Positions 1 through 5,546 of a DNA stretch of 9,326 bases are shown piece after piece; positions within the stretch are counted from its first letter, which is position 1, and every line of letters begins with the position of its first letter. The stretch is from NCBI GenBank assembly GCA_035686205.1, contig DASRZQ010000019.1, positions 1 through 9,326 on the forward strand, written 5' to 3'. The notes under the pieces are model-generated. The model had not been told where the DNA came from and did no database searches. It saw only the letters and a list, made by a program, of their open reading frames with translations. The translations under genes and the position numbers were made by a program. The stretch is from CAIWTU01 sp035686205. Its GTDB lineage: Bacteria; Desulfobacterota; Desulfuromonadia; Geobacterales; Geobacteraceae.

Positions 1-9
1 GCTAACATT

Positions 10-72
10 GTTAATTTGTTGATTAACTTTCCTTTTCAACAAATATTCTCAACTAGTAATCGACAAATTAAC
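10..72. repeat. Overlapping inverted repeats at left edge
   Basis: Bases 10-25 and 57-72 form a 16-base inverted repeat with one mismatch (arm 57-72 is TAATCGACAAATTAAC). The left arm takes part in two other pairings. GTTAAT (10-15) pairs with ATTAAC (22-27). ATTTGTTGA (15-23) pairs perfectly with TCAACAAAT (36-44). The segment could therefore form alternative hairpins, or hold a palindromic protein-binding site. There is no adjacent T-run to make it a terminator and no gene to assign it to, because the left flank is outside the window. The repeats are seen directly; their role is unknown. Confidence 0.55.
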
Positions 73-122
73 TATGCCCTTAAAGAAACTCCGGTCTCTT
101 TCTGCCTCAGTTTCAGTGGGGC

Positions 123-256
123 GTGATGATTATAGCCTTCAGTAGGCAAACACCTCCGCCGATTCCCTTTCAAGCAAAAAGGCCGCACAGTCAGCTGCAA
201 ACTGATCGATACGGCCCTTAATCATCACCTGTTATTTCTGTGTCAAGGCATTCCAT
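123..256 (-). other. Structured segment with two tiny overlapping ORFs
   Basis: GTGATGATTA (123-132) and its perfect reverse complement (219-228) bracket this stretch. On the minus strand, a 12-codon ORF (256 to 218, MECLDTEITGDD) sits behind a GGGAGG-type ribosome site. Its stop overlaps the ATG of a second ORF of 28 codons (225 to 139), starting MIKGRIDQFAADCAAFLLER. On the same strand AAGGGCCG (219-212) can pair with CGGCC (185-181) followed by TTTTT, which looks like a weak terminator inside the second ORF. It could be a short transcript with a leader peptide, or the decayed remnant of a larger gene. Neither peptide is recognised. Bases 1-520 otherwise hold no supported gene. Confidence 0.25.
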
Positions 257-330
257 GCCTCCCGGACAGGTATTTAAATTTTTACAATTAGCTCGATTTA
301 TTTACTCCTCGTCAATGCACTTCGTCAACT

Positions 331-377
331 AAAAATACACACTATCATTAAAAATACACATTATCTGAGAGATAGTG
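331..377. repeat. Pair of 16-bp direct repeats plus inverted arm
   Basis: AAAAATACACACTATC (331-346) recurs at 350-365 with one difference, a 19-base step. GATAGTG (371-377) is the perfect reverse complement of CACTATC (340-346). A smaller hairpin, TATCT-GAG-AGATA, lies at 362-374. Two copies about two helical turns apart fit a regulator binding site, but no gene lies close enough to assign one. Confidence 0.4.
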
Positions 378-513
378 ACTCAGCAACCGTTTACCCGAAT
401 CCATTTTCCGGAAATCATAAATGCTCTCTGTTCCAGGCTCTAAACGCCGGTTGGCCATCAAATATCATCTTCCGGAAAAGGAAATGCTGACCCGGTATTT
501 ATTAATTTCGTTG

Positions 514-574
514 AAAAATTGAAGGGGCAAGCTCCAAAAATCAATTTGATTTTGGAATTTGCCCCTTGTTTTTT
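514..574. terminator. Bidirectional rho-independent terminator
   Basis: AAGGGGCAA (522-530) pairs perfectly with TTGCCCCTT (559-567). CCAAAA (534-539) and TTTTGG (550-555) extend the stem after a small internal loop. On the plus strand the stem is followed by G and six T (569-574). On the minus strand it is followed by CAA and five T (518-514). It lies 60 bases beyond the VOC-family gene's stop and would end that transcript. No plus-strand gene upstream is visible. Confidence 0.75.
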
Positions 575-629
575 CCCCAACAATCTGACGGATTGCGATG
601 AAAAGCAATGAAATGATAAGGCAGGCGTT

Positions 630-1103
630 TTATTTCTTTTCCATCTGTGCGAAAGCGGCCCGGGCGCCTTCCGTAATTTCTTCCGGCGTAAGATCCCTGG
701 TGTGAGTGGCCAGCCACCAGCTGTAACCGAAGGGGTCTTGGACCATTCCGGCACGGTCTCCCCAGAACATGTCCTGTACCGGCATCAGGGCCTTGGCGCC
801 CGCCGCAAGCGCAGTCTTGAAAGCCTCGTCGACGTCATCCAGATAAATGTAAAAGCTGACGGGAGAGCTGCCGATTGTCTCCGCGCTTTTACAGGGCTGC
901 TGCGGATTTTCCTCGCTCATCATGATAATCGAGTCGCCAATCCGGACCTCGGCATGCATCACTCCTTTGCCATCAGGCCCCGGCATGGCGTAGCGCTCCT
1001 GCGCGCCAAAGGCCCGTTTATAGAATTCAATCGCTTTTCTGGCATCCTTGAACATGAATATCGGCGTAACACTGTGAAACTCTGCGGGAACAGCTTTTGT
1101 CAT
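630..1103 (-). CDS. VOC-family (glyoxalase/PhnB-like) protein
   Basis: This encodes a 157-residue cytosolic protein of the vicinal oxygen chelate superfamily, of the kind often annotated PhnB-like or 'glyoxalase/bleomycin resistance'. Visible family features are a YKRAFGAQE segment near residues 28-36, GKGVMHAEVRIGDS at 45-58 (H50 and E52 are the usual metal-side positions), a DDVDEAF segment at 89-95 and WGDRAGMVQDPFG at 114-126. The start was chosen at 1103 because AAGGAGG lies about six bases upstream; a longer reading from 1154 has no such site. Family members bind a divalent metal and a small substrate; the substrate here cannot be told. The gene is divergent from the Slp-like gene and is followed by the terminator near 520-570. 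Confidence 0.88.
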   Translation of the reverse strand: MTKAVPAEFHSVTPIFMFKDARKAIEFYKRAFGAQERYAMPGPDGKGVMHAEVRIGDSIIMMSEENPQQPCKSAETIGSSPVSFYIYLDDVDEAFKTALAAGAKALMPVQDMFWGDRAGMVQDPFGYSWWLATHTRDLTPEEITEGARAAFAQMEKK

Positions 1104-1146
1104 GATAATCCTCCTTGCCTTCTGTTTTTCAGGCATCGGGAAAAAA

Positions 1147-1169
1147 GTAGTCACTGTAAATTAGACTAC
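1147..1169. promoter_or_regulatory. Palindromic site in divergent promoter region
   Basis: GTAGTC (1147-1152) and GACTAC (1164-1169) form a perfect inverted repeat with an 11-base AT-rich spacer. It lies between the VOC gene (minus) and the lipoprotein gene (plus), where a shared operator would be expected. No regulator gene is nearby. Function is an inference from position and symmetry. Confidence 0.35.
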
Positions 1170-1196
1170 ACTTCACTCCGGCATTTTTCAATGGAC

Positions 1197-1219
1197 TTTG
1201 CCCGTCATCAGCATACAAT
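1197..1219 (+). promoter_or_regulatory. Candidate promoter of the Slp-like gene
   Basis: TACAAT (1214-1219) matches five of six bases of a sigma-70 -10 box and lies 29 bases before the ATG of the lipoprotein gene. The matching -35 position (ATGGAC, 17-base spacing) is poor, so any promoter here may need an activator. Confidence 0.35.
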
Positions 1220-1247
1220 TGAGATCAGGCAAAGCCGGGAGGTGGCC

Positions 1248-1727
1248 ATGAGAAAATCGTTCATCATCATGCTTCCATTGCTTCTGCTATTGGGCGGCTG
1301 TGCCCATAACCTGAGCAAAAGGGCTCTGGCGCTTGCCGACCGGAATATTACCTTCGACAAACTGAAGGAGAATCCGGATGCCTACCGCGGGAAAATTGTA
1401 ATTTTGGGCGGGGTCATCAAGGAGATAACGCAGACTCCCCATGGAACCATGCTGGAAGTGGAGCAGTACAGGCTCGACGGGCGGGAGATGCCGGATGAGG
1501 CATCGGGTTCAGGGGGGCGTTTTCTGGCGATCGTGCCCGAGAAGCTGGCGGAATCGATATGCGGCACGGGACTGCTGGTGAGCATGGCCGGGGAAGTCAT
1601 GGGGAAGAAAGCCACGGTTATCGAAGGAGTGGAGTCTTCATATCCGGTAATCGCCGTCAGGGAACTGCGCATCATCAGGCCCCCGAACGAGAACTTCTTC
1701 CGTACCTGGATACCTTACGGGCCGTGA
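1248..1727 (+). CDS. Slp-family outer-membrane lipoprotein
   Basis: This 159-residue lipoprotein is of the Slp type (starvation-inducible outer-membrane lipoprotein). Residues 1-17 form a signal peptide ending in the lipobox LGGC, with lipidated Cys18. The Slp domain covers about residues 35-150. It includes FDKLKENPDAYRGKIVILGG, a TMLEVEQYRLDGREMPD stretch, a GGRFLAIVPE stretch and a late YPVIAVRELRII strand, following the order of E. coli Slp. The start at 1248 has GGGAGGTG a few bases upstream; a much longer reading from 702 merely runs through the opposite gene. It would be anchored to the outer membrane facing the periplasm; its molecular function is not established even in E. coli. It converges on the Fe-S protein gene with a 31-base gap and no clear terminator. 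Confidence 0.85.
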   Translation: MRKSFIIMLPLLLLLGGCAHNLSKRALALADRNITFDKLKENPDAYRGKIVILGGVIKEITQTPHGTMLEVEQYRLDGREMPDEASGSGGRFLAIVPEKLAESICGTGLLVSMAGEVMGKKATVIEGVESSYPVIAVRELRIIRPPNENFFRTWIPYGP

Positions 1728-1758
1728 TGCGGCTCTGTGGGTCCCGCGGTATCGAATT

Positions 1759-2619
1759 TCAGCTTTTCCGTTTCCCAGCCGGTATTGCCGACTCGCACGG
1801 CACGCCGGTCTGGCAGAGCCCGCAGCCGATGGCGTCGACGCCGTACTCTTTGCCAACCGCGGTGGTAATTTCCTTGTACGAATAGAAATAGCATTTCTTC
1901 TTGTCGTGCCCGTCCCTGGAAATGGCGTCGGCCGGACACCTGGCGATGCAGGCGCCGCACGTACCGTCGCGATGGAAGAGGCAGTATTCCGCCCTGCCTT
2001 CGTACGGGCGGGGCGTCGGGGGCAGCACGAGGTCGGTAATCACGCTGCCGCAGCGGTGCGCCATCCCCTTTTCCGTGATGAAACCGTCATTGAGGCTGAA
2101 GGTGCCGAGCCCGGCGGCAAAGGCCGCATGCCGCTCCGACCAGTTGGACGAGGGGCCGGCGTCGGTCTCCACGACACGCCACGCCTTGTCCAGAAGCGGA
2201 GCCATGGCCCGCCGGCCCATGTCCGCAAGGAATCTTGCCATATTCTCCCGGAGCCGGTTGTTGAACGCCTCGCCGTAGGCGCGGGTATACGCCCATTCGC
2301 GCGAGGGCCAGCGCTTTTGTCCGCGGTTGCTTGCCAAAGTTGACGCCGCTATGGGCAGAATCCAGCATATGACCGTCCCCTCCCCGCCCGCCCAGGAATC
2401 GAAAGCAGACTCCATAAGTTGTGAAGGCGTAAGGTGATATTCGCCGATTATGCTCTTGTACCGGTCGAACAGCGGATCAACCGCGGAAGCGAACCCGACC
2501 AGCGGCGCTTCGAAATACGGCCCCCCGTTTCCGGGGAACCGGTTGGCCGGGCTTTCCAGGACAAAACGTGCAATCTCTTCGCGGATTGATTTTGCCGCAT
2601 CATTTCGTTTTTCACTCAT
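1759..2619 (-). CDS. QueG-like 4Fe-4S protein
   Basis: This 286-residue iron-sulphur protein is related to epoxyqueuosine reductase (QueG) and other corrinoid/Fe-S reductases. Two cysteine groups are visible: C221-x2-C224-x3-C228-P, typical of a ferredoxin cluster, and C266-x2-C269-x5-C275, a variant of the usual CxxCxxxCP. C213 and C243 could supply further ligands. Before them is a GLGTFSLNDGFITEKGMAHR stretch (170-189), then CGSVITD, matching the GLG-x-G segment ahead of the clusters in QueG-type proteins. It is shorter than typical QueG (about 350-380 residues), so activity on queuosine is doubtful; it may reduce another substrate or pass electrons. The start at 2619 has AGGAGGTG about seven bases upstream. 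It lies 54 bases after the 59-aa gene on the same strand and may be cotranscribed with it. Confidence 0.72.
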   Translation of the reverse strand: MSEKRNDAAKSIREEIARFVLESPANRFPGNGGPYFEAPLVGFASAVDPLFDRYKSIIGEYHLTPSQLMESAFDSWAGGEGTVICWILPIAASTLASNRGQKRWPSREWAYTRAYGEAFNNRLRENMARFLADMGRRAMAPLLDKAWRVVETDAGPSSNWSERHAAFAAGLGTFSLNDGFITEKGMAHRCGSVITDLVLPPTPRPYEGRAEYCLFHRDGTCGACIARCPADAISRDGHDKKKCYFYSYKEITTAVGKEYGVDAIGCGLCQTGVPCESAIPAGKRKS

Positions 2620-2673
2620 AGTCGCACACCTCCTGAACCGGACAAGCCGGCGTCAGACAGTAGAACCAAGATC

Positions 2674-2853
2674 TTATTTGCATTGAATCTTCTCGTCCCT
2701 AACTTCCCGCGTCTGCTCCTCAATCCAGTATATCTGCTTGTGCGGGACCCGCGTCAGCTCGGCCAGCCGCTTTTCCGCGGCCGGGCGGGTGTCGTAAGTG
2801 TCCACCAGGAAACGGTTGCCGTTGTCGTCCTGGCGCCAAAGCTCGAAGCTCAT
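2674..2853 (-). CDS. Small conserved-looking protein, function unknown
   Basis: A 59-residue protein, soluble and highly charged, beginning MSFELWRQDDNGNRFLVDTY. A short domain is suggested: a strand pair with a DDNG turn, then a helix (RPAAEKRLAEL), then a strand with HKQIYWI. The layout resembles short hypothetical proteins I recall from other proteobacteria, but I cannot name a family. The start at 2853 is preceded by GGGGAAA about eight bases away; a longer 109-codon reading extends through the promoter and the terminator of the next gene and is unlikely. It is followed at 54 bases by the Fe-S protein gene, so the two may form an operon. Confidence 0.65.
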   Translation of the reverse strand: MSFELWRQDDNGNRFLVDTYDTRPAAEKRLAELTRVPHKQIYWIEEQTREVRDEKIQCK

Positions 2854-2897
2854 GGATATTTCCCCGCAAATTTGACTAGCCTGCTGTTCGCTTGCCC

Positions 2898-2927
2898 ATG
2901 ATACCACAAGCCGGTAAACAATTTGAA
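2898..2927 (-). promoter_or_regulatory. Candidate extended -10 promoter
   Basis: On the minus strand TTCAAA (2927-2922) lies 18 bases before TATCAT (2903-2898), which is preceded by TGG to give an extended -10 (TGnTATCAT). It sits about 45 bases upstream of the 59-aa gene and downstream of the Spy-like gene's terminator, so it would drive the 59-aa and Fe-S genes. Confidence 0.5.
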
Positions 2928-2975
2928 AAATTAACGCAAACCGGCTTGGTTTCCCGCGCAACCCCGCACGAAATG

Positions 2976-3020
2976 AAAAAGCCCCATGAACGCCGTACTG
3001 CATGACGTTCGTGGGGCTTT
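2976..3020 (-). terminator. Terminator of the Spy-like gene
   Basis: On the minus strand AAAGCCCCACGAACG pairs with CGTTCATGGGGCTTT, one mismatch, and is followed by a T-run (five T in total at 2980-2976). It begins 27 bases after the Spy-like stop codon. Confidence 0.85.
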
Positions 3021-3047
3021 CATGTTACCGCCTGGCAAATGAGGAAA

Positions 3048-3572
3048 CTATTTGGCAGTTTCCGTCTTTTCCATCCCTTTGCCGTGATGTTCGCGGAACT
3101 TTTCGAATCTCTGCTCCCGTTCCTTCTGCATCGCCTTGAACTTCTCGATCTGCTGGGGGGTCAGGATTGCGCGGATCTGCTTGGCCATGCGGGCGTGCTG
3201 GATTGCCAGGTCGCCTTCGACGGCGCCAATTTTCGCCGCCTGGGCGCGGATGGCCGCTTCATCGGTCTTGTCGGCCTGGACAAGAGCCCTCATGTTGCGC
3301 TTCTCGGTCATGAGCCTGGCGAAGATCGGTTTGGCCTGTTCACGGTTCTGCTTGAAGATTTCCTTGATTTTCACCTTCTGCTGCTCGGAAAGCCCCAGTT
3401 TTGCCGCCATTTTCTCGAAACGCTTGTGCATGAAGTGATGCCCGTGGTGGCAGTCTTTCATTTCATGGTGGCAACATTCCCTGCCTTCATCGGCCTGGGC
3501 GAAATTAGCGCCGAAGGCCGTGGCCGAAGCCAAGCCGGCAAGCACCGCAATAAGTCTGATGGTCTTTTTCAT
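3048..3572 (-). CDS. Spy/CpxP-like periplasmic protein (LTxxQ type)
   Basis: A 174-residue exported protein. Residues 1-27 are a signal peptide (hydrophobic core IRLIAVLAGLASATA, likely cut after AQA). The mature part opens with a Cys/His-rich stretch, ECCHHEMKDCHHGHHFMHKR (32-51), then long amphipathic helices with two LTxxQ-like motifs: LSEQQ (61-65) and LTPQQ (137-141). Spy and CpxP are periplasmic, with chaperone or stress-sensing roles; some relatives bind metal. The Cys/His stretch suggests metal binding here, which is an inference. The start was set at 3572 because AGGAGG lies six bases upstream; the ATG at 3578 abuts that site. The gene stands alone, with a 287-base upstream region and its own terminator. 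Confidence 0.82.
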   Translation of the reverse strand: MKKTIRLIAVLAGLASATAFGANFAQADEGRECCHHEMKDCHHGHHFMHKRFEKMAAKLGLSEQQKVKIKEIFKQNREQAKPIFARLMTEKRNMRALVQADKTDEAAIRAQAAKIGAVEGDLAIQHARMAKQIRAILTPQQIEKFKAMQKEREQRFEKFREHHGKGMEKTETAK

Positions 3573-3669
3573 TTTCATCCTCCTGAAAAGTTTGTCTTTT
3601 GTCATGGAAGACGGGATATCCATGCCGGTGGTTACATATTTTTTTTAATTTTTAAAATAATGAGTGCAT

Positions 3670-3741
3670 GAAGCTGTTTTTTATCAGTTTCACGGACACT
3701 CTTGTCCCGTGGACGAGGCCGTAATCCCCTGTTTTCAAGGG
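3670..3741. other. Cluster of three hairpins in a divergent intergenic region
   Basis: Three consecutive hairpins lie between the Spy-like and 69-aa genes. GAAGCTG (3670-3676) pairs with CAGTTTC (3685-3691). CACGGACA (3691-3698) pairs with TGTCCCGTG (3703-3711), one bulged C, four-base loop. CCCTG (3727-3731) lies opposite CAAGGG (3736-3741) with a TTTT loop. None carries a proper T-tail. They could be the structured 5' leader of the Spy-like mRNA or part of a small RNA. I matched no known riboswitch. The rest of 3573-3859 is AT-rich and probably promoter. Confidence 0.3.
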
Positions 3742-3859
3742 ACTCAGCCCGTCAGCGCTTGCCGCCGGGGGTTTTTGTGAGCGGAAAAATGATTGTAACT
3801 TTTCAGCACATGATTCCGACTATATTTATAAAAAGATATATAATCAGGAGGACGGGATC

Positions 3860-4069
3860 ATGGGAACGACGGTCAGATGGTTGGAAAGTTTTTTGGCGAG
3901 ACTGCCGTTGACGCAACCCGGAACGCTGGTGGCGTCGGAGCACGGTGTCGGAGTGTTCATGGGCAACTGGGGCGGCGGTGAGCGCGTGTACGGCGTTAAA
4001 CGCGGCGGCAGGATAATCCTGGAACTGTACCCGACGGGAGAGAAAGGCTGGGCCGGACTGCGTGATTGA
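3860..4069 (+). CDS. Small hypothetical protein, 69 aa
   Basis: The start at 3860 has a perfect AGGAGG (3846-3851) eight bases upstream, the best support that this short frame is translated. The protein begins MGTTVRWLESFLARLPLTQ and continues with a glycine-rich, strand-forming stretch (GVGVFMGNWGGG, then YGVKRGGRIILELYPTG). It has no signal peptide, membrane segment or cysteine. I do not recognise a family. AT-rich sequence (3825-3843) just upstream could hold its promoter. It is followed at 165 bases by the 165-aa gene on the same strand; the gap contains a GGGAAA-GCCC-TTTCCC stem near 4098-4112 without a T-run. Confidence 0.6.
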   Translation: MGTTVRWLESFLARLPLTQPGTLVASEHGVGVFMGNWGGGERVYGVKRGGRIILELYPTGEKGWAGLRD

Positions 4070-4233
4070 AAGTCCCTTCGCACGGCGGCACCGGCGGGGA
4101 AAGCCCTTTCCCGTTCACCGGAGGCGGTAATTCCGGCGAGAGAGGCAGAAGAAGGTAAATCATTAAAAAACAGCTCGAATCAGTGATATACTTATGACAT
4201 GTAGTATCAATATATGCGAATAAAGAAGGAATT

Positions 4234-4731
4234 ATGATGGCAATGGATATGGGACTTACATGCGACACCTGCGGCGAGAAGATCACTTCTCCCGAGCAAG
4301 GCCTGATAGAGTGGTACATCCCCAATGACGAACATGGCATTCGCAGATGCGTTAATCTCCGACTCGTTCACATTAAATCCGCGAGCCCGCTGACAAGGAT
4401 TAAATACAAAACAAAAGGATGCACTTTCGATCTTCGCGAAGAATTTCTTGCACCCGAGGGTACGGCTGAAAGCCGCCCCCTTTCGGAATTTCTCGGTCCC
4501 GACGGCCTTATGCGGCTGCTTTCATTTATCGGGAACGGTGAGTTTCCGGCCGTGGAAGTAATAAAGATGATAAAACGTCTGAACGTTCCCGGTTATGAGA
4601 CGGCAAGGCATTACTTTCGCAGGGCGATCATCGAGGGGGCTATCCCGGCGGAGGTCTCGCAGGATTACCCTGAACAGAAAGACATCAACGCCGTTCTGGA
4701 ATGGATTGAGCAAAAGCGGAAGACCGCGTGA
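4234..4731 (+). CDS. Uncharacterised protein with CxxC motif
   Basis: A 165-residue cytosolic protein of unknown function. The N-terminal part has a possible zinc site: C10-x2-C13, C39, H46 and C63. The C-terminal half is helical, with LSEFLGPDGLMRLLSFIG (83-100), a KMIKRLNVPGYETARHYF stretch (111-128) and EGAIPAE (134-140). The wording resembles uncharacterised proteins I recall from other proteobacteria, but I cannot give a family name. An AAGGA site lies three bases before the ATG at 4234 and six before a second ATG at 4237, so the true start may be either. It converges on the exported protein gene, 59 bases away. Confidence 0.7.
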   Translation: MMAMDMGLTCDTCGEKITSPEQGLIEWYIPNDEHGIRRCVNLRLVHIKSASPLTRIKYKTKGCTFDLREEFLAPEGTAESRPLSEFLGPDGLMRLLSFIGNGEFPAVEVIKMIKRLNVPGYETARHYFRRAIIEGAIPAEVSQDYPEQKDINAVLEWIEQKRKTA

Positions 4732-4778
4732 AATAAAGCCGCCGGGATTCCGCCGCGCATAAATGTCGGGAAGGGTAT

Positions 4779-4799
4779 AAAACCGCCTTTTCAGGGCGG
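4779..4799 (-). terminator. Short terminator overlapping a stop codon
   Basis: On the minus strand CCGCC (4799-4795) pairs with GGCGG (4787-4783), followed by TTTT (4782-4779). The TGA stop (4793-4791) of the exported protein gene lies in the loop, so the last proline codons form the 5' arm. The stem is short but GC-only. Confidence 0.55.
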
Positions 4800-5294
4800 A
4801 GGGTAGATGGTGATATTTTGTTTTTTTCGGCCGTAATGCCTGCGGTACTTTTTCTTTCCGTTTTCCGCGAGAGACAGGATGTCCGACATGGACAATTTCC
4901 AGAGGCCGTCTTCATTCACCATTTTGAACCTTTTCGTCACGAATTCCATTGAAGGGCCGTTTCCCTCCAGGCCGACCTTTGCCTGCACGGTGGCCTTGCG
5001 GTCATCCGCCGCGGTAACGGTGACATCCTGCAGTTTTTCCCAGCAGCAGACGGGCCTGCGGCCCGCCGATTCAAGCCTGCCTATGAAAGACTCCTTTGAT
5101 TGCCCGCTCTTCGATTTGGTCCTCAGCCAGAGTTCGTCATAATCCCCGTTCCGCCACAGGTCGAGAATTTCCCCCAGGCCGCTTCCCGCATCGGTCTGGA
5201 TGTCCCTGTGCTCCCCGCGATGAACCCTCGCCGAAACCGGAATCGCCATCATGATGAGGAAAAATACCGCAACCAACCGTGTCAAATGATTCAT
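4791..5294 (-). CDS. Exported protein, possibly NTF2-like
   Basis: A 167-residue protein with a clear signal peptide (residues 1-22, MNHLTRLVAVFFLIMMAIPV then SA). The mature part has a helix with LGEILDLWRNGDYDELW (about 38-54), then strands rich in T/V/A (VTVTAADDRKATVQAKVGLE) and a late FKMVNEDGLWKLSM segment. That order, including the W-K-L strand, resembles NTF2-like/DUF4878-type domains that end with 'dGkWKl'; this is a fold-level guess. The tail is basic (GKKKYRRHYGRKK). The start at 5294 has AAAAGGAG seven bases upstream; a longer frame to 5369 has no site. A weak promoter (TTGCCC-17-TATTGT) lies at about 5353-5325. It would act in the periplasm; function unknown. Confidence 0.72.
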   Translation of the reverse strand: MNHLTRLVAVFFLIMMAIPVSARVHRGEHRDIQTDAGSGLGEILDLWRNGDYDELWLRTKSKSGQSKESFIGRLESAGRRPVCCWEKLQDVTVTAADDRKATVQAKVGLEGNGPSMEFVTKRFKMVNEDGLWKLSMSDILSLAENGKKKYRRHYGRKKQNITIYPPP

Positions 5295-5398
5295 GGCAAA
5301 ACTCCTTTTATGAAATTTTGCTAACAATACATGACTTCGATGACGCGGGCAAGAGTTTTTAACAAGCAAAAAATATAATTAAAACTGAAAATGGCATT

Positions 5399-5533
5399 TA
5401 CTCACGCAAAGTCGCAAAGACACAAAGAAATTAAAATACTTGGAAACCAAGAGCCTTTCACCGATTTGGTGAATTACCTATTGAGGATAACTATCCAGCT
5501 TTTCTTGGCGTTCTTGGCGGCTTGGCGAGAGAC
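5399..5533. repeat. Long imperfect palindromic intergenic repeat
   Basis: The left arm (about 5399-5430) has stepped CGCAAAG/CACAAAG units. The right arm (5501-5533) has three CTTGGCG units at a 9-10 base step. The arms are imperfect reverse complements of each other. Between them are three small perfect hairpins: CTTGG/CCAAG (5439-5451), TTCACC/GGTGAA (5457-5473) and GGAT/ATCC (5485-5496). This resembles a 'CGCAAAG' palindromic repeat I recall from environmental proteobacterial genomes. It lies 14 bases beyond the DAHP synthase stop and could act as a 3' transcript end. Confidence 0.6.
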
Positions 5534-5546
5534 TGCTTTTTTCAGG

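Noticed and set aside
1..72. Integron attC site
   Set aside because: GCTAAC and GTTAAT-like words are present, but there is no GTTRRRY core site at a suitable distance and no cassette or integrase.
331..365. CRISPR array
   Set aside because: Only two short repeats 19 bases apart with a 3-base gap; no spacers of normal length and no cas genes.
458..754. 98-codon minus-strand frame downstream of the VOC gene
   Set aside because: It overlaps the end of the VOC gene in another frame and runs through the bidirectional terminator; no ribosome site at its start.
3702..3911. 69-codon plus-strand frame overlapping the small gene at 3860
   Set aside because: It overlaps the better-supported frame and has no ribosome site; it also crosses the hairpin cluster.
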